This document shows positions 14,459 through 24,942 of a stretch of DNA of 64,000 nucleotides, piece after piece. Made by a program: the position numbers and the translations under genes. Below the pieces are notes generated by a model. The model saw only the letters and a program-made list of their open reading frames with translations. It ran no database searches and was not told the DNA's origin. Origin of the DNA: Rhizophagus clarus (Eukaryota; Glomeromycota; Glomeromycetes; Glomerales; Glomeraceae); contig BLAL01000191.1 in the NCBI GenBank assembly GCA_015698045.1, forward strand, positions 430,001 through 494,000, in the 5' to 3' direction. Numbering within the stretch: position 1 is the stretch's first letter; every line of letters starts with the position of its first letter.

Positions 14459-15282
14459 TATTGTATTTATTAAAATTTGGGTCAAGATTCGATCTTCTAT
14501 ATATTTTTATTTATCAGATGACATAAAGTGTATAATAAAAATATCTCATACTTATTCTATAAATAATGTTTTTGATTAACAACCTTTAAAATGTGTCAAA
14601 TGGAGTGAATTTTTTAAATCATTTCTTTATACGCATTTTTCTTTAAATGCCGTGTGTTATTTATGTATATTCTAAAACACGAAACTACGATTCTCAGAAA
14701 AAAGTAATCGGAATTGCAAAAATACAAAAAAAAAAAAAATAAAATAAAATAAAATAAAATTCCAGTGATTGGGATTACTTTCAAATTTTACAAATTTTGT
14801 TGTTAAATATATTAACATTATGTATACAAAATTTCGTCTCTCAATATTGTAGAATAAAAAATTATCAAAAATTTAATCCATAAAAGTTTTAAAAATTCTG
14901 ATACAGCATTCAAATTGCAATATATTAAAGATTGAACCATTGTTTACACCATATTAATTTTAATAAAAACAATTTCAGGATATAAAATAACATTATTATC
15001 TATTATTTAATGTTGAAAATAATCTTCATTTTTTTCTGTTAAAAATCTTGAAATCAAAAGCCATATTGATCGGCAACTCGACCTAACCCTAAATATTAAA
15101 TTAAAAGTACTAAAATTCAAAATTAATTTTAAAAAACATAATAATTGTAAAAGATTACTATAATAAAATTTATTTAATGTTGAATAAATGACATTTAATT
15201 TATTCAATTCAAATAAGCTTTAATTCTTTTTAAAATTGGTCTTTTAAAATGAATTTTAAAATAAATTTAATTACAATATACT
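14459..15282. other. AT-rich spacer
   Basis: 3' flank of the preceding gene. Contains A-rich repeats such as (AAAAT)n near 14740-14760. I see no gene in it. Confidence 0.5.
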
Positions 15283-15464
15283 ATAGATGCTACCCAAATT
15301 ATTTTAAGTAAATCCCAAATTAATTTGTATATTTTGACAGCCATAATTCCCAAATCCCAAATGTACAAATTGCAAAATTTATACATATAATTTGTAAATT
15401 AATTTGGATTTGTACATTTGGGCTATCATAATCCCAAATTATTTTGGATTTGAGTGACATCTAT
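15283..15464. mobile_element. Small inverted-repeat element (MITE, 182 bp)
   Basis: The two halves are inverted copies of each other over most of the length. It starts ATAGATGCTACCCAAAT and ends with the reverse complement of ATAGATGTCACTCAAAT. It is flanked on both sides by ACT (15280-15282 and 15465-15467), a likely 3-bp target duplication. No coding capacity. It is non-autonomous and the family is unknown; a 3-bp duplication fits CACTA- or Harbinger-like mobilisers. Confidence 0.65.
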
Positions 15465-18400
15465 ACTCTGGACTAAAAAAAAGGTAGTTTTATAGCTAAC
15501 TATTTTCATAATATTATTGCAAACTTTCTTGATAATATTACATGTAGAAATGGTATTTTTAGTACAATATGATGTGAAACCCCAAAAGTTATTGATACTT
15601 TTTTCTTTCAACATAAGGAACAAACACTTCCTATACATAAACTAATTGTATACAAAACTTATCAGCCAGTTTTCATATGGTTTTTAGCCACTTTTCTTTT
15701 GGATAAAGAAATAATGGCTGTGTTAGATATTAACTGTGTCATGCATAAAGAGCTTGAGCAATAACAACAAAATCCAGATTCAGAAATTTTTGGTGATCCT
15801 ATACACTAATCAGATTTCTTGATGGATTTTAATGACTTACTAGGATTGTTAGACAACATACTTCATGTCAACTTAAATTATTTTCTGTTATACTCTTATC
15901 CAAATCTCAAAAAAAAAATGCTAAAAAGAAAGCTAAAAAAATACAGAAATTATAATTGCAAATTTCTCAATTACCAGATGATAAAATAATATCTACTTTT
16001 AGCACTGAGTCATCTGAATATATAATACTCTTTAAATTTTCTAAATCAAAAATCATTACTTTTGATAATAAAGTACTTTTTTCTTTTCTCACATTGATTA
16101 AGCAGTTAAAATGTAAATCTAAGATTTCTTTAATATCTAATAATAATAAAAAAAATTAAAACATAAAAAAACAAACAAAACTTTATAGCAAGAAAATATG
16201 ATTATTATCAACTATTATCCTTTAAATGAGAAACAGGCATAATCATTAAATTTAGTAATATATAATATACTGGTGAAATGGAATCAATATGCTCTATTTG
16301 TAAGTTTTTAAAAGTAAGATAAAGTTGTTTCAATCAGCATCAGAATGCATAAAAAATATTTATCAGCAAGAATTAGATTGATTCCTGACCATGAATATTT
16401 TAAATATTATAATAAAAGAGACTGAACTATCAACTTAGAAGGAATTCCAGTTTAATAGTTTTTTGCTTTCTAAAATTTCTCAGAATAAAAATAACATGAG
16501 AAATTTCAAACTATCATTTACAATATTCTGGATAATATGATAGATATCTCTTTTTTTCTCAATAGTAGACTACATTAGTTTTTAATAGATAGTAATATCA
16601 AATTATATAAAATATATAGTTAAAAAATAGATGAAGTTTATAAATTTATTAGTTATTTTAATACTTGAAATAACATTTTTATTAGAATTAATAATTTACA
16701 GTTTTGAAATAACATGAAAGTCTCCTGATACTGTTATTTCACTTCTAACTTCAAAAACCTCTATAAACCTGCTTGAATTAGCAATGCAAACAACTCTTCT
16801 CATTTAAAAAAATTTATTAAATCTAATTATATTTCTTTAGGTTTTAATACTAACAACTATAATAACAATCATAGTGAAATTCTTAATTTTGGTTACTCTA
16901 ATAAAAAAATTCATTGCTCAAAAACTGACATATCCTCTAAACCAAATGTAAAACATTTAATAGCTAAACTAAAAGTATTGTTAAAACATTATGTTTAGTT
17001 TAATTTAAATAAAATGAAAATTTTCTAACTTCTTATTTGTCTTGTATATTTATTTTACATATTGTTTTTTGTTTTATTAGATTATAGAATTTCTTTTTAT
17101 TTTTTTTTTATTTCTCTTATTTTTTGAACAATTTTATAGATAAACTTCCTATTATACCATTTGAAAGTAGATTATAATTATAATAGTTATAAGACATATC
17201 TGTGTTCCATAAAATACAAGTAGGCTTAAATAAATTAATTAATGTATTTTTAAATATATTAAATTAATAAAGTTTTTAGCATATCTTTTAACTGAAAAAA
17301 AAATAATTTAATCTTTATATATACTGAAAAAGTTAGGAAATTTATAGAATAGTTTAGAATTATAAAATTAGAATTTAAGATAAATCTAAAAAATAGTAGA
17401 TTTAAAAAATATAAAAAAATTAAAAAAATTAAAATCTATATAAAAAAAGAATTTGAATTAAGTTAGTAAAGAAGTTTATATATTAAACTTTAATTATAAT
17501 TAACAATTACTTATATTTTATTAATAGAATAATTAAATTATTATAGCATTATAATTAAAAATTTTATTAATAAAAAAATTATAGATCTTAAAATTAATAA
17601 AGTATTTTATCTTTAAATTATAAATAAATTTTTGTTTTATTATATATAACTTTTCAATTAATTACATTTACTGAATAATAATTTGATATAAATTAGATAA
17701 AGTTTTTCTTTAATATAACAAATTTTATATTTTAGCTAATTAGATTTTCATTATAAGCAATTTTATTAATACTATAATGAATTATTAGAGTATTAGTTTA
17801 TGGCGACCCTGTTGTTATAGCAATCCTATCATGTGATTTCATAAAATTTTTGATTGGCTAATTTAAATAGTGATTATCCTGAATTTTTTTTTTTAATTTT
17901 TTTTGTATTTATCCCCTAAACTGTTTTACAGACAAATTTGCCTGCAATTTTATTTTTTAATTAAAGTTATTTTTAAGCTTTTTTAGATATTTTATTAAAT
18001 AAAACAATATTTTTATAATAAATTTTATAGTATTTTTTAAGTAAAAATCGAAAAAAAAGTTCAATTTAATTAATGATTTTTAAAAATAAATGATCTACAA
18101 ATTATTACAAATAAGGCTAAATTCTTTTAAATTAAAATATCTTTTTATCTACTGGTCCTAGAAACATAAAATTACTACCATTTGATGCGTCTTGATAAGA
18201 AGAATCTGATAAAATAAAGTTTAGTTTTCTATAATTATTAGGTGATAAGATATCATTCAATATCTAAAATTCTATAAACTAATATAACCTTTTATTTATC
18301 AAATTCTCAGAAACAATTTTGCTACCATTAGATGCGTCTCAATAAGAGGAATCTAACAAACTAAATTTCATTCACAGGATCTTAAGATATCTTAAAAATT

Positions 18401-18646
18401 TTAAAATTTTTAAAATTAATTTTAACCCCCTATAGTTTAAGGGATAAGTTATGAAATTTTTATTTAATTTTAAATTTTACACATTTTATTATTTAAAATA
18501 TCATTATAATACTTTTATTTTTAAGAAAAAGGACGTGTTAATAAGAAAATAGGAATCAAAGTACAATAAAAAACACTGGTCAAAATCAATACTATTAGGT
18601 ATATATCAGATACCTGATATGTGTGAGATATATATAAGATATGTGT
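15465..18646. other. Degraded AT-rich sequence with a two-unit tandem repeat
   Basis: No gene is recognisable; open frames such as the one around 15956-16159 are short and AT-driven. At 18150-18227 and 18302-18376 lie two diverged copies of a unit of about 150 bp containing GATGCGTCT(T/C)(G/A)ATAAGA(A/G)GAATCT. The last about 100 bases before 18647 are rich in ATATCAG / GATATGT words that also occur at 40672-40930, which hints at an older repeat later split by the insertions between them. Confidence 0.4.
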
Positions 18647-20741
18647 ATGATATTTAGGGTTCTGCACGAATCAGATTGAATCGGATTTATCGGATTTAAA
18701 ATCTGAATCTGATAGATTCAGCTTTATTAATTTCAAATCCGAATCTGACATTCAAATCTATATTTAAGATTCAAATCCGATCTGTGAATCTAAATTCATA
18801 ATCCGAATCTAATCTGATTTGATTCGAATTTGATCTGAATCTGATCTGGATCTGATTTAAAGTCAAATCAATTTGAATCTAATTTAACCTGAAAATCAGA
18901 TCTCAAATTTTTATACATGAATAATAAATAATAAATAATAAATTAATAATCATATAAATAATATAATAAATCGCATTATTATTTTGTTTATTTGCATAAT
19001 TGTATCTTGGTTTTATTGCATTTATTTATTTATGTGTTCATTTTATATTTATATTATACTTAGTTATTACTTATTATTAAAATATTTAATAAAAAAAAAT
19101 CTGAAAAAAATTAATTTGAAAATCAATTAAATGAAAAAAAGTTAAAAATGTTAATTGATTAGACGAAAAAAAATTAAAAACATTATTAATTAAGTGAAAA
19201 AAATTAAAAAAAAATATTATTAATTAAGTGAAAAAAAATTAAAAAAATTAATTAATTAAGTGAAAAAAAAAATTAAAAAATTAATTAATTATATGAAAAA
19301 AAAAAATTAAAAAAAATTAGTTAAATGAAAAAATTAATTAATTATACGAAAAAAAAAAAAAATTAAAAAACTAATTAATTAAGCGAAAAAAAATCACAAA
19401 AGTTAATAACTAAACAAAAAAAATTTTAAAAAAATTAATTAAGAACTTGTCACCAAGATTTCAGAGCCATACATGCCCTTACTGTTTTTCCAGCTAACCT
19501 ATTACGTGTATCAGTAATTAAATGTTTACCTGCTGAAAAACATTGTTCAGATGGAACACTAGTTGAAGGGATAGCTAAGTAATCTCTTGCTATATTAGCT
19601 AATCTTGGATACTGAGATTCATTTATCTTCCAAAATTCAAGAGGATCGGTATCAGGTGGTGATACTGGCAATAAATTATATAATTGGAATTCATCAATTT
19701 CATTGTTAACATGTTGACGCTTAAATAATCTTTGAGACAAAGAATTTTTATGGTCATTTGGATTTGAAGATTGTGGCTTTGAAGATGAATAAAGATTATT
19801 ATAAACATCTAAAAATCTTTCATTTTTATATAATAATATGTATATTAGAATTCGTAATATATAATAATAAAAATAAATAAATATATATATATATATATAT
19901 ATATACTTACTTATTACGAACATCATTTATAAGTTTATTTCCCCATTCATTTTGCTCATAATAACTCATCTTAAATCTAGGATCCAAAATAGTTGCAATT
20001 AAACATGTATTGTTGGTCTTGTTATAATATTCTAGCAATTTTCTATTACAATCCTCAACCGCTTTTTTAAGAAAATCATTTGATATTGCTGGTTCCTCTG
20101 ATTCCAAATATTCTTCTGTATGAGTTATAAGTTTATTATACAAAGGGATAGTTGCGGATAAAGTGGAATATTTAGAACCAGACATCATAACTGTTGTTTC
20201 TTTAAATAATTCAAGAAATCCTTTAATTAGCTCAAGCTGATTCCAATTATCATCTGTGATTACACAATCCTTGAGATCCTTATCAGAAGCTGCTGTAAAC
20301 ATAAGAGCCTAAAATATATACAATCATTAAATTGATAAAATAAAGAAAAGTAAAAATAAATTATTGTAATTTGTAAAATATAAAATGTATAAATTACTTC
20401 TTTTAATTTGAGGCATGTTCTATCATGTCATAGGTAGAGTTCCACCTAGTTAGTACGTCCTGGATGGGCTTTAAGTCATCAATATTATAAAGCCTGCAGT
20501 TTGCACTTAATTTTTCAAGTCGTTGGGGAGAATGTTGAATTTTTATTATTAGTTGTCTTAGTTATATTGTAAAATAAAAAAGATATAGTTAGTAATTTTT
20601 TATTTATTAATTACTTTCAAAATCACTAACCTGACTTAAATTACTTTTCAAAGGATTTAATGCATTTTGTACACTTATATTTATCACTAAGGTTGCTTGC
20701 CGAAACCCATCTGGCCTAACGCGAAACGCCGAAACTCATAC

Positions 20742-20880
20742 ATAGTGCCGAAATGCCGAAATGCCGAAATGCCGAAACTGCCGAAACTGCCGAAACTGTT
20801 TCGGCATTTCGGCATTTCGGCATTTCGGCAGTTTCGGCAGTTTCGGCAGTTTCGGCATTTTGACATAGTTTCGGCATAAG
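20742..20880. repeat. Subterminal GCCGAAA palindromic array of hAT A (left)
   Basis: About seven copies of GCCGAAAT/GCCGAAACT followed by about eight copies of the inverse, making a near-perfect palindrome. The right end (about 25313-25469) has a similar but less regular array. These are probably transposase or accessory-protein binding sites, as subterminal repeats are in other hAT and CACTA elements. Each unit carries a CpG, which stands out in this AT-rich DNA. Copy B lacks one 9-bp unit. Confidence 0.85.
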
Positions 20881-21109
20881 TAATACTAATATTTTAATAG
20901 AGTTTCGGCATATTTTCGTCATGTTAATAGTATCTGACAGATAAAAATTTATTTTTTAAAATTTAAATTATTTATTGTATTTATTATACGTAATCCAATG
21001 ATAAAAACTAGCAATTAAATTCAAATTTATCACTAAAGAAATAAAATCCCAGTTAAAAAAGTTCACCATTTTATTTTTATTTTATTTAATTTTGATAAAA
21101 AAAAAAATA

Positions 21110-21186
21110 TTGATACTTGTTCGCTACTATTTTAAAAAATAGTACCCAGGCTGTACGACGTGGACGTCAGTATCAATTCACAGCCC
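21110..21186 (-). ncRNA. HDV-like self-cleaving ribozyme (hAT copy A)
   Basis: Read on the minus strand from 21186. P1: GGGCUGU (21186-21180) pairs with ACAGCCU (21154-21148), with a G1-U wobble at the cleavage site. P2: UUGAUACU (21176-21169) pairs with AGUAUCAA (21117-21110). P3: ACG (21167-21165) pairs with CGU (21157-21155), closing L3 UCCACGU. P3 runs directly into the P1 3' strand. P4: an 8-bp A/U stem 21144-21137 with 21132-21125. J4/2 is GCGAACA with the presumptive catalytic C at 21123. Order, wobble, L3 and J4/2 are those of HDV/CPEB3-type ribozymes. Predicted cut is between 21187 (U) and 21186 (G), 84 nt after the stop codon of the accessory gene. Copies at 27994, 49906 and 62388 share the fold. 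Confidence 0.88.
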
Positions 21187-21242
21187 AAAAAAAATGTGAG
21201 TCTCCAGCCGATATTTGGTACGGACTGGGCCTAGCTACTCAC
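21187..21242 (-). promoter_or_regulatory. Conserved hairpin and U8 run just before the ribozyme cut
   Basis: On the minus strand GUGAGU (21241-21236) pairs with ACUCAC (21202-21197). Inside it CCAG-U-CCG pairs with CGG-CUGG around a 10-nt loop. An A and U8 (21194-21187) follow, and the predicted ribozyme cut is directly after the U run. Cleavage would leave the accessory mRNA with a hairpin-plus-U end. Copy C keeps the inner stem through a U-G wobble on the same strand. The X2 copy has a different short hairpin (GUUA/UAAC) and U7 in the same place. Confidence 0.65.
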
Positions 21243-21270
21243 TATAAAATAATATAATAAAATTAATAAA

Positions 21271-22005
21271 TTATCTTCGGTGACGATACGTAGGTAGGTT
21301 TCTTGCCCTTCTACGATCGTGTCGCGTATCTAAAATAAATTGGTTAATTTAAGATGTGAATAAACTTTAATTATAGAAATTTTATAATTACCTCGTCTTT
21401 CCCAAAATCTCGATCTAAATGTGCGATAATATCTTGCTCCGATACGCGACCATCTTCTTCCAGGGACACCGCTACGATAAAGGCAAAAACTCTAAATATC
21501 AAAAAACGAAATAATATTTAGTTAAATATTTTCAATTTTAAGCAAATATTTTTTTTTGCCATTATATTTTTCATACATGGTATTCCCTGAGAAGATTCCT
21601 CCATTTTTGGTGGCATCGTTGTGCCGTGAACCTCGAAGTTCTAAAATGACGATTTAGTCTGATTCAAACGAACGAATTAGTTGGATTAAAGATAATAATT
21701 CTATTTTTAACATATTTTAACATATTAAATATTATACATATGAACCTTCTTGCGATTGACCTCCAGAATCTCGATCGATCTCTCCCGTATTCGTTATGAA
21801 ATTCGTCATTTCTTCTTCTTCTTTCTTCCACCAAGTAATCGGTGTATTCATCGAACCATTGAATAGGACGAGAGTGGCGACGAGGCTGGCGATGGGGCTG
21901 GCGATGAGAGTGACGATGGGGCTGGCGATGAGAGTGACGATGGGACTGGCGATGAGAGTGACGATTGGGCATATTTACAAAATTAAGATGTGAGGAAAAA
22001 CGCAA
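21271..22005 (-). CDS. Trihelix/Myb-like, Arg-rich accessory protein of hAT A (4 exons)
   Basis: Exons on the minus strand: 22005-21746, 21640-21577, 21491-21392 and 21329-21271, 483 nt in all (160 aa); a start at the second Met (21972) is also possible. The N-terminus is a His/Arg/Ser/Gln repeat (HSHRQ/PHRQ). Next is a trihelix (Myb/SANT-like) fold with aromatic and basic landmarks: QWFDEYTDYLVEERRRR, FWRSIARR, then FTAQRCHQKWRNLLREY, which spans the exon 1-2 junction. The third exon gives YYRTFRSRFWERR. The last exon is a short Arg-rich tail ending TYRHRR. The GTTCAT, GTATGA and GTAATT donors and TTTAG-type acceptors are consistent. A homologue with the same last intron position and phase lies in element X2 (49058-49739). 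Probable role: sequence-specific DNA binding at the subterminal repeats; not proven. Confidence 0.8.
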
Positions 22006-22650
22006 AAAGAATGAGATGAGTAAATCGTAAAATATCCTTTTATAAATAAAATTTGGACAATTCCTTTTTGTTCCCTTTCTTCAAAATACTGATTTATTAG
22101 TTTGCATCATTAAATTTAAATATCATCCTTAAAATAATAAATCTTTGTTTATTCTCTTTGTTCTTAAAAAAAAATCATTTTTTTTAAAAAAAAATCGGAA
22201 TATTTTGTACATCCCTTAAAAAAAAATAAAAAAATCAGTGCATAATACATACAATGTGATTTGTATAAAAAAGTCATCTTGCATCGTTAAACAAATACCG
22301 ATATAAAATTACTAATCATCATCCCTGTGTGATAAAATTTAATTGTTAACTTCTTTCTCTTTCTTTAGAGCACACATTGAACACGAATCAACACAAATTT
22401 AACAAAATTTGGCTAAAACGAGCGAAATTTTACCAGAATTATCAGCACAAATCGAACACAAATCGAACACAAATTGAACAAGATCGAAAGAGTTCGTTTG
22501 CATCACGTCGGTGTTGTTTAAATTTCGTCACACAAAAATTTTTTAATTTAAACTCTTAAATAAATCAATATAATTATAAACTTATTTACAAATTTACTTT
22601 ATTAATAAAAGAATTATTGTTATAATGATTTCCTAAAAATAAAGAAAAAA

Positions 22651-24942
22651 TTATTCTTCTTCATCTACATCATCTACATCGATGAATTCATTCAATAAAT
22701 CCTCTACATTATAATCAAAATTTCCTCCCCCATCGCTTTCTTGTTCGCTTTCTTGCTCATCATCATTGCCATCATCTGTATTAATTTTTTCGTATTCTTC
22801 TTCAGATTCATCTAAAATGTCGTCCGGGATCTCTCCAATTTCTTCAATTATTAATTTGTGTGACAAATCAACAAATTTATCGATCCATACATGTTCTATT
22901 AGGACAACACAATTATCTGAAGGAACTGTAATTTGATTAGGTAAACTTTCATTTGATAAAACATCACATTCATCATCATCATCATTAGTTTCTGCCAGAG
23001 CCTCTGCAATTCGAATGTTCATTTCAGTTTCGCTAATACGAGTATCATTTTTTTCTATACCATAAAAACCAAGCTCTTTCTTAGCATTGGACTTCCAATG
23101 CATGATCATTTTAGCCATGGATTCTAGTCGACTTATATTCAAATTTAAACGCCGATCATTAAATAGCCAGCCAAGTGTTGAGAATCCTCGTTCGCAACTT
23201 GCGGAATTTGGACAAATCGCTAATAGATGGCGAGCGACTCTTGGGAGGCTGTTCGGTCGAGGGTCAGTATCGATCAAATTCCACCAATTTAGAGGATCGT
23301 CTAGAGAACAAGATTCATCAAGATCAAAGGGTGGTTTATTATCACGGTAGTCCTTAATTTGCTCGCATAGAGCCCTGGATTCTTTAAGATCAAATCCTAA
23401 CCTTTTACCAATTGTAGTAGCGCACCTCACGATCCTTGAATAAGCTTTGGCTGTGAGAGGCTTACTCCTAAATCGGGGATCTAGGAAAAAGCAGGTTATA
23501 TATTTGTCATCATCGAACTCTTTGAATCTTTCGTTCATCACGTTGAAACAATGGTTACGGAAGTTTTGATTAAATGATTTGGGTAATTGTTTCAAAACTG
23601 CTGATAGTCTTATCAAACTTAAAAAACAATCTCCAAGCGTCGCTGATCTTGATTCTAAAGCCAAGACGGCTTTTCTCAATGGATTTAAAACGAATGAAAG
23701 AATTCGTAAATCGGAAAAAAAATTCCGTGTTTGGATAACACGTTTGACCTTATCGTTCAACAAATTACTTTCATTAGTAATAATTTGTTCTAGTACTGGT
23801 TCCAACCTAATTACCGAATCTACTGATTCGCTAGCCGTTGTCCATCGCGTCTTACAATATAACTTAATGCCTCCTCCATGAATACTATTCTCTTTGATGA
23901 GTTGTGTGAGTTTGGCTCCAGCTTGATGGGAATTTTTAAAAAATGAAGCTAATGTATTAACTTTTCGTAATAAACGATCTCCAAAACTTTCTTTAAGTAT
24001 ATCACACGCGATAAGATTGACCGCATGTGCTATACATCGTACGTTTTCGATGTTAGGGTATTTCTCTTCAATAATTTTGCGTGCATTCCGAACGTTTGAG
24101 GCATTATCGGACACAATAGCCGATATTTTATTCGGGCCGATCCTTTCAATTATTTCTCCAATCACTTCGGCTACGTAATTACCTGTATGCGAATGTTCTG
24201 ACAAATCTTGAAGTTTATACAAATACTCTTCTCTCGACGGAGTCATAATAACAAAATTCCATATAGAACGATGAGTGGGGGACGTCCAACCATCGAACGC
24301 TAAATTATATTAATATTAATATTATTACTTAAAAACACATTAAGAATATTGTTTTAAAAAAGTATAAAAAAAGTATCAAAAACCTAAAGTCAAATTAGCT
24401 CCATTTTCAATGACGGATGTGACAGTTGAGTTCACCATTGATAATTCCCGCTCAAGTAACTGATCTGACAAAAATTCTCTGGTTGGCAGCTCATACGAAG
24501 AATTAAGCTCCTTTACAAAGTTAATAAAAAAAGGGTGCTCGACTATCCGGAATGAAATACCACATGCAACGAAAAATTTAGCCAAGGCACGATTAATCCT
24601 AGTTACTCTACCATCAGGAATTTTTGTGGAATCATGGTAGTCTGTAATATTTAACTGATTACTCCCAACAATTTTTCTTTTTTTATTAACTTTATCTTCA
24701 CGCTCTAATATTTTATTCAAATATTTTCTAACAATGGGTCCTGGAGCTTCCGAGCAGTGGTTCGCAAAGTGCTCTTCAAGTTTTGATATATCACCTCGTG
24801 ACCATGAAAAATTACAATATTTACAAGTGGCATGATATTTTCCTGAACCAACGGGATTTCCTCTAATAGCATCCTCCCAGGTAGAGCTGGGAGGCCTACC
24901 AACTTTATTTTTATTTTTTTCTAAGTCTAAAGTGCTGGTCAT
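22651..24942 (-). CDS. hAT transposase of element A (2 exons, 735 aa)
   Basis: Exon 1 is 24942-24384 and exon 2 is 24299-22651, joined across an 84-bp intron so that a GCG (Ala) codon is restored before FDGWTSP. A start 30 codons upstream (25032) exists but adds a Phe/Tyr-rich stretch, so the Met of MTSTLDLEKNKNK is preferred. Domains: BED-type finger (CKYCNFSW...H..NHC), RNase H-like core with DGWTSP and IVSDNASNVRNAR, RFKEFDDDKYI and DPRFRSKP in the insertion domain, and the C-terminal hAT dimerisation region (NSASCERGFSTLGWLFNDRR). The C-terminus is strongly acidic. No break was seen, so it may be active. It would cut at the TAAGG termini and make 8-bp duplications. Confidence 0.93.

Noticed and set aside
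21110-21186. Hammerhead or twister ribozyme, or a double-ENE triple-helix element, as the explanation of the conserved RNA
   Set aside because: No GAAA/CUGANGA pair or twister core is present, and only one U run is placed suitably for an ENE. The HDV-type double pseudoknot explains all conserved parts.
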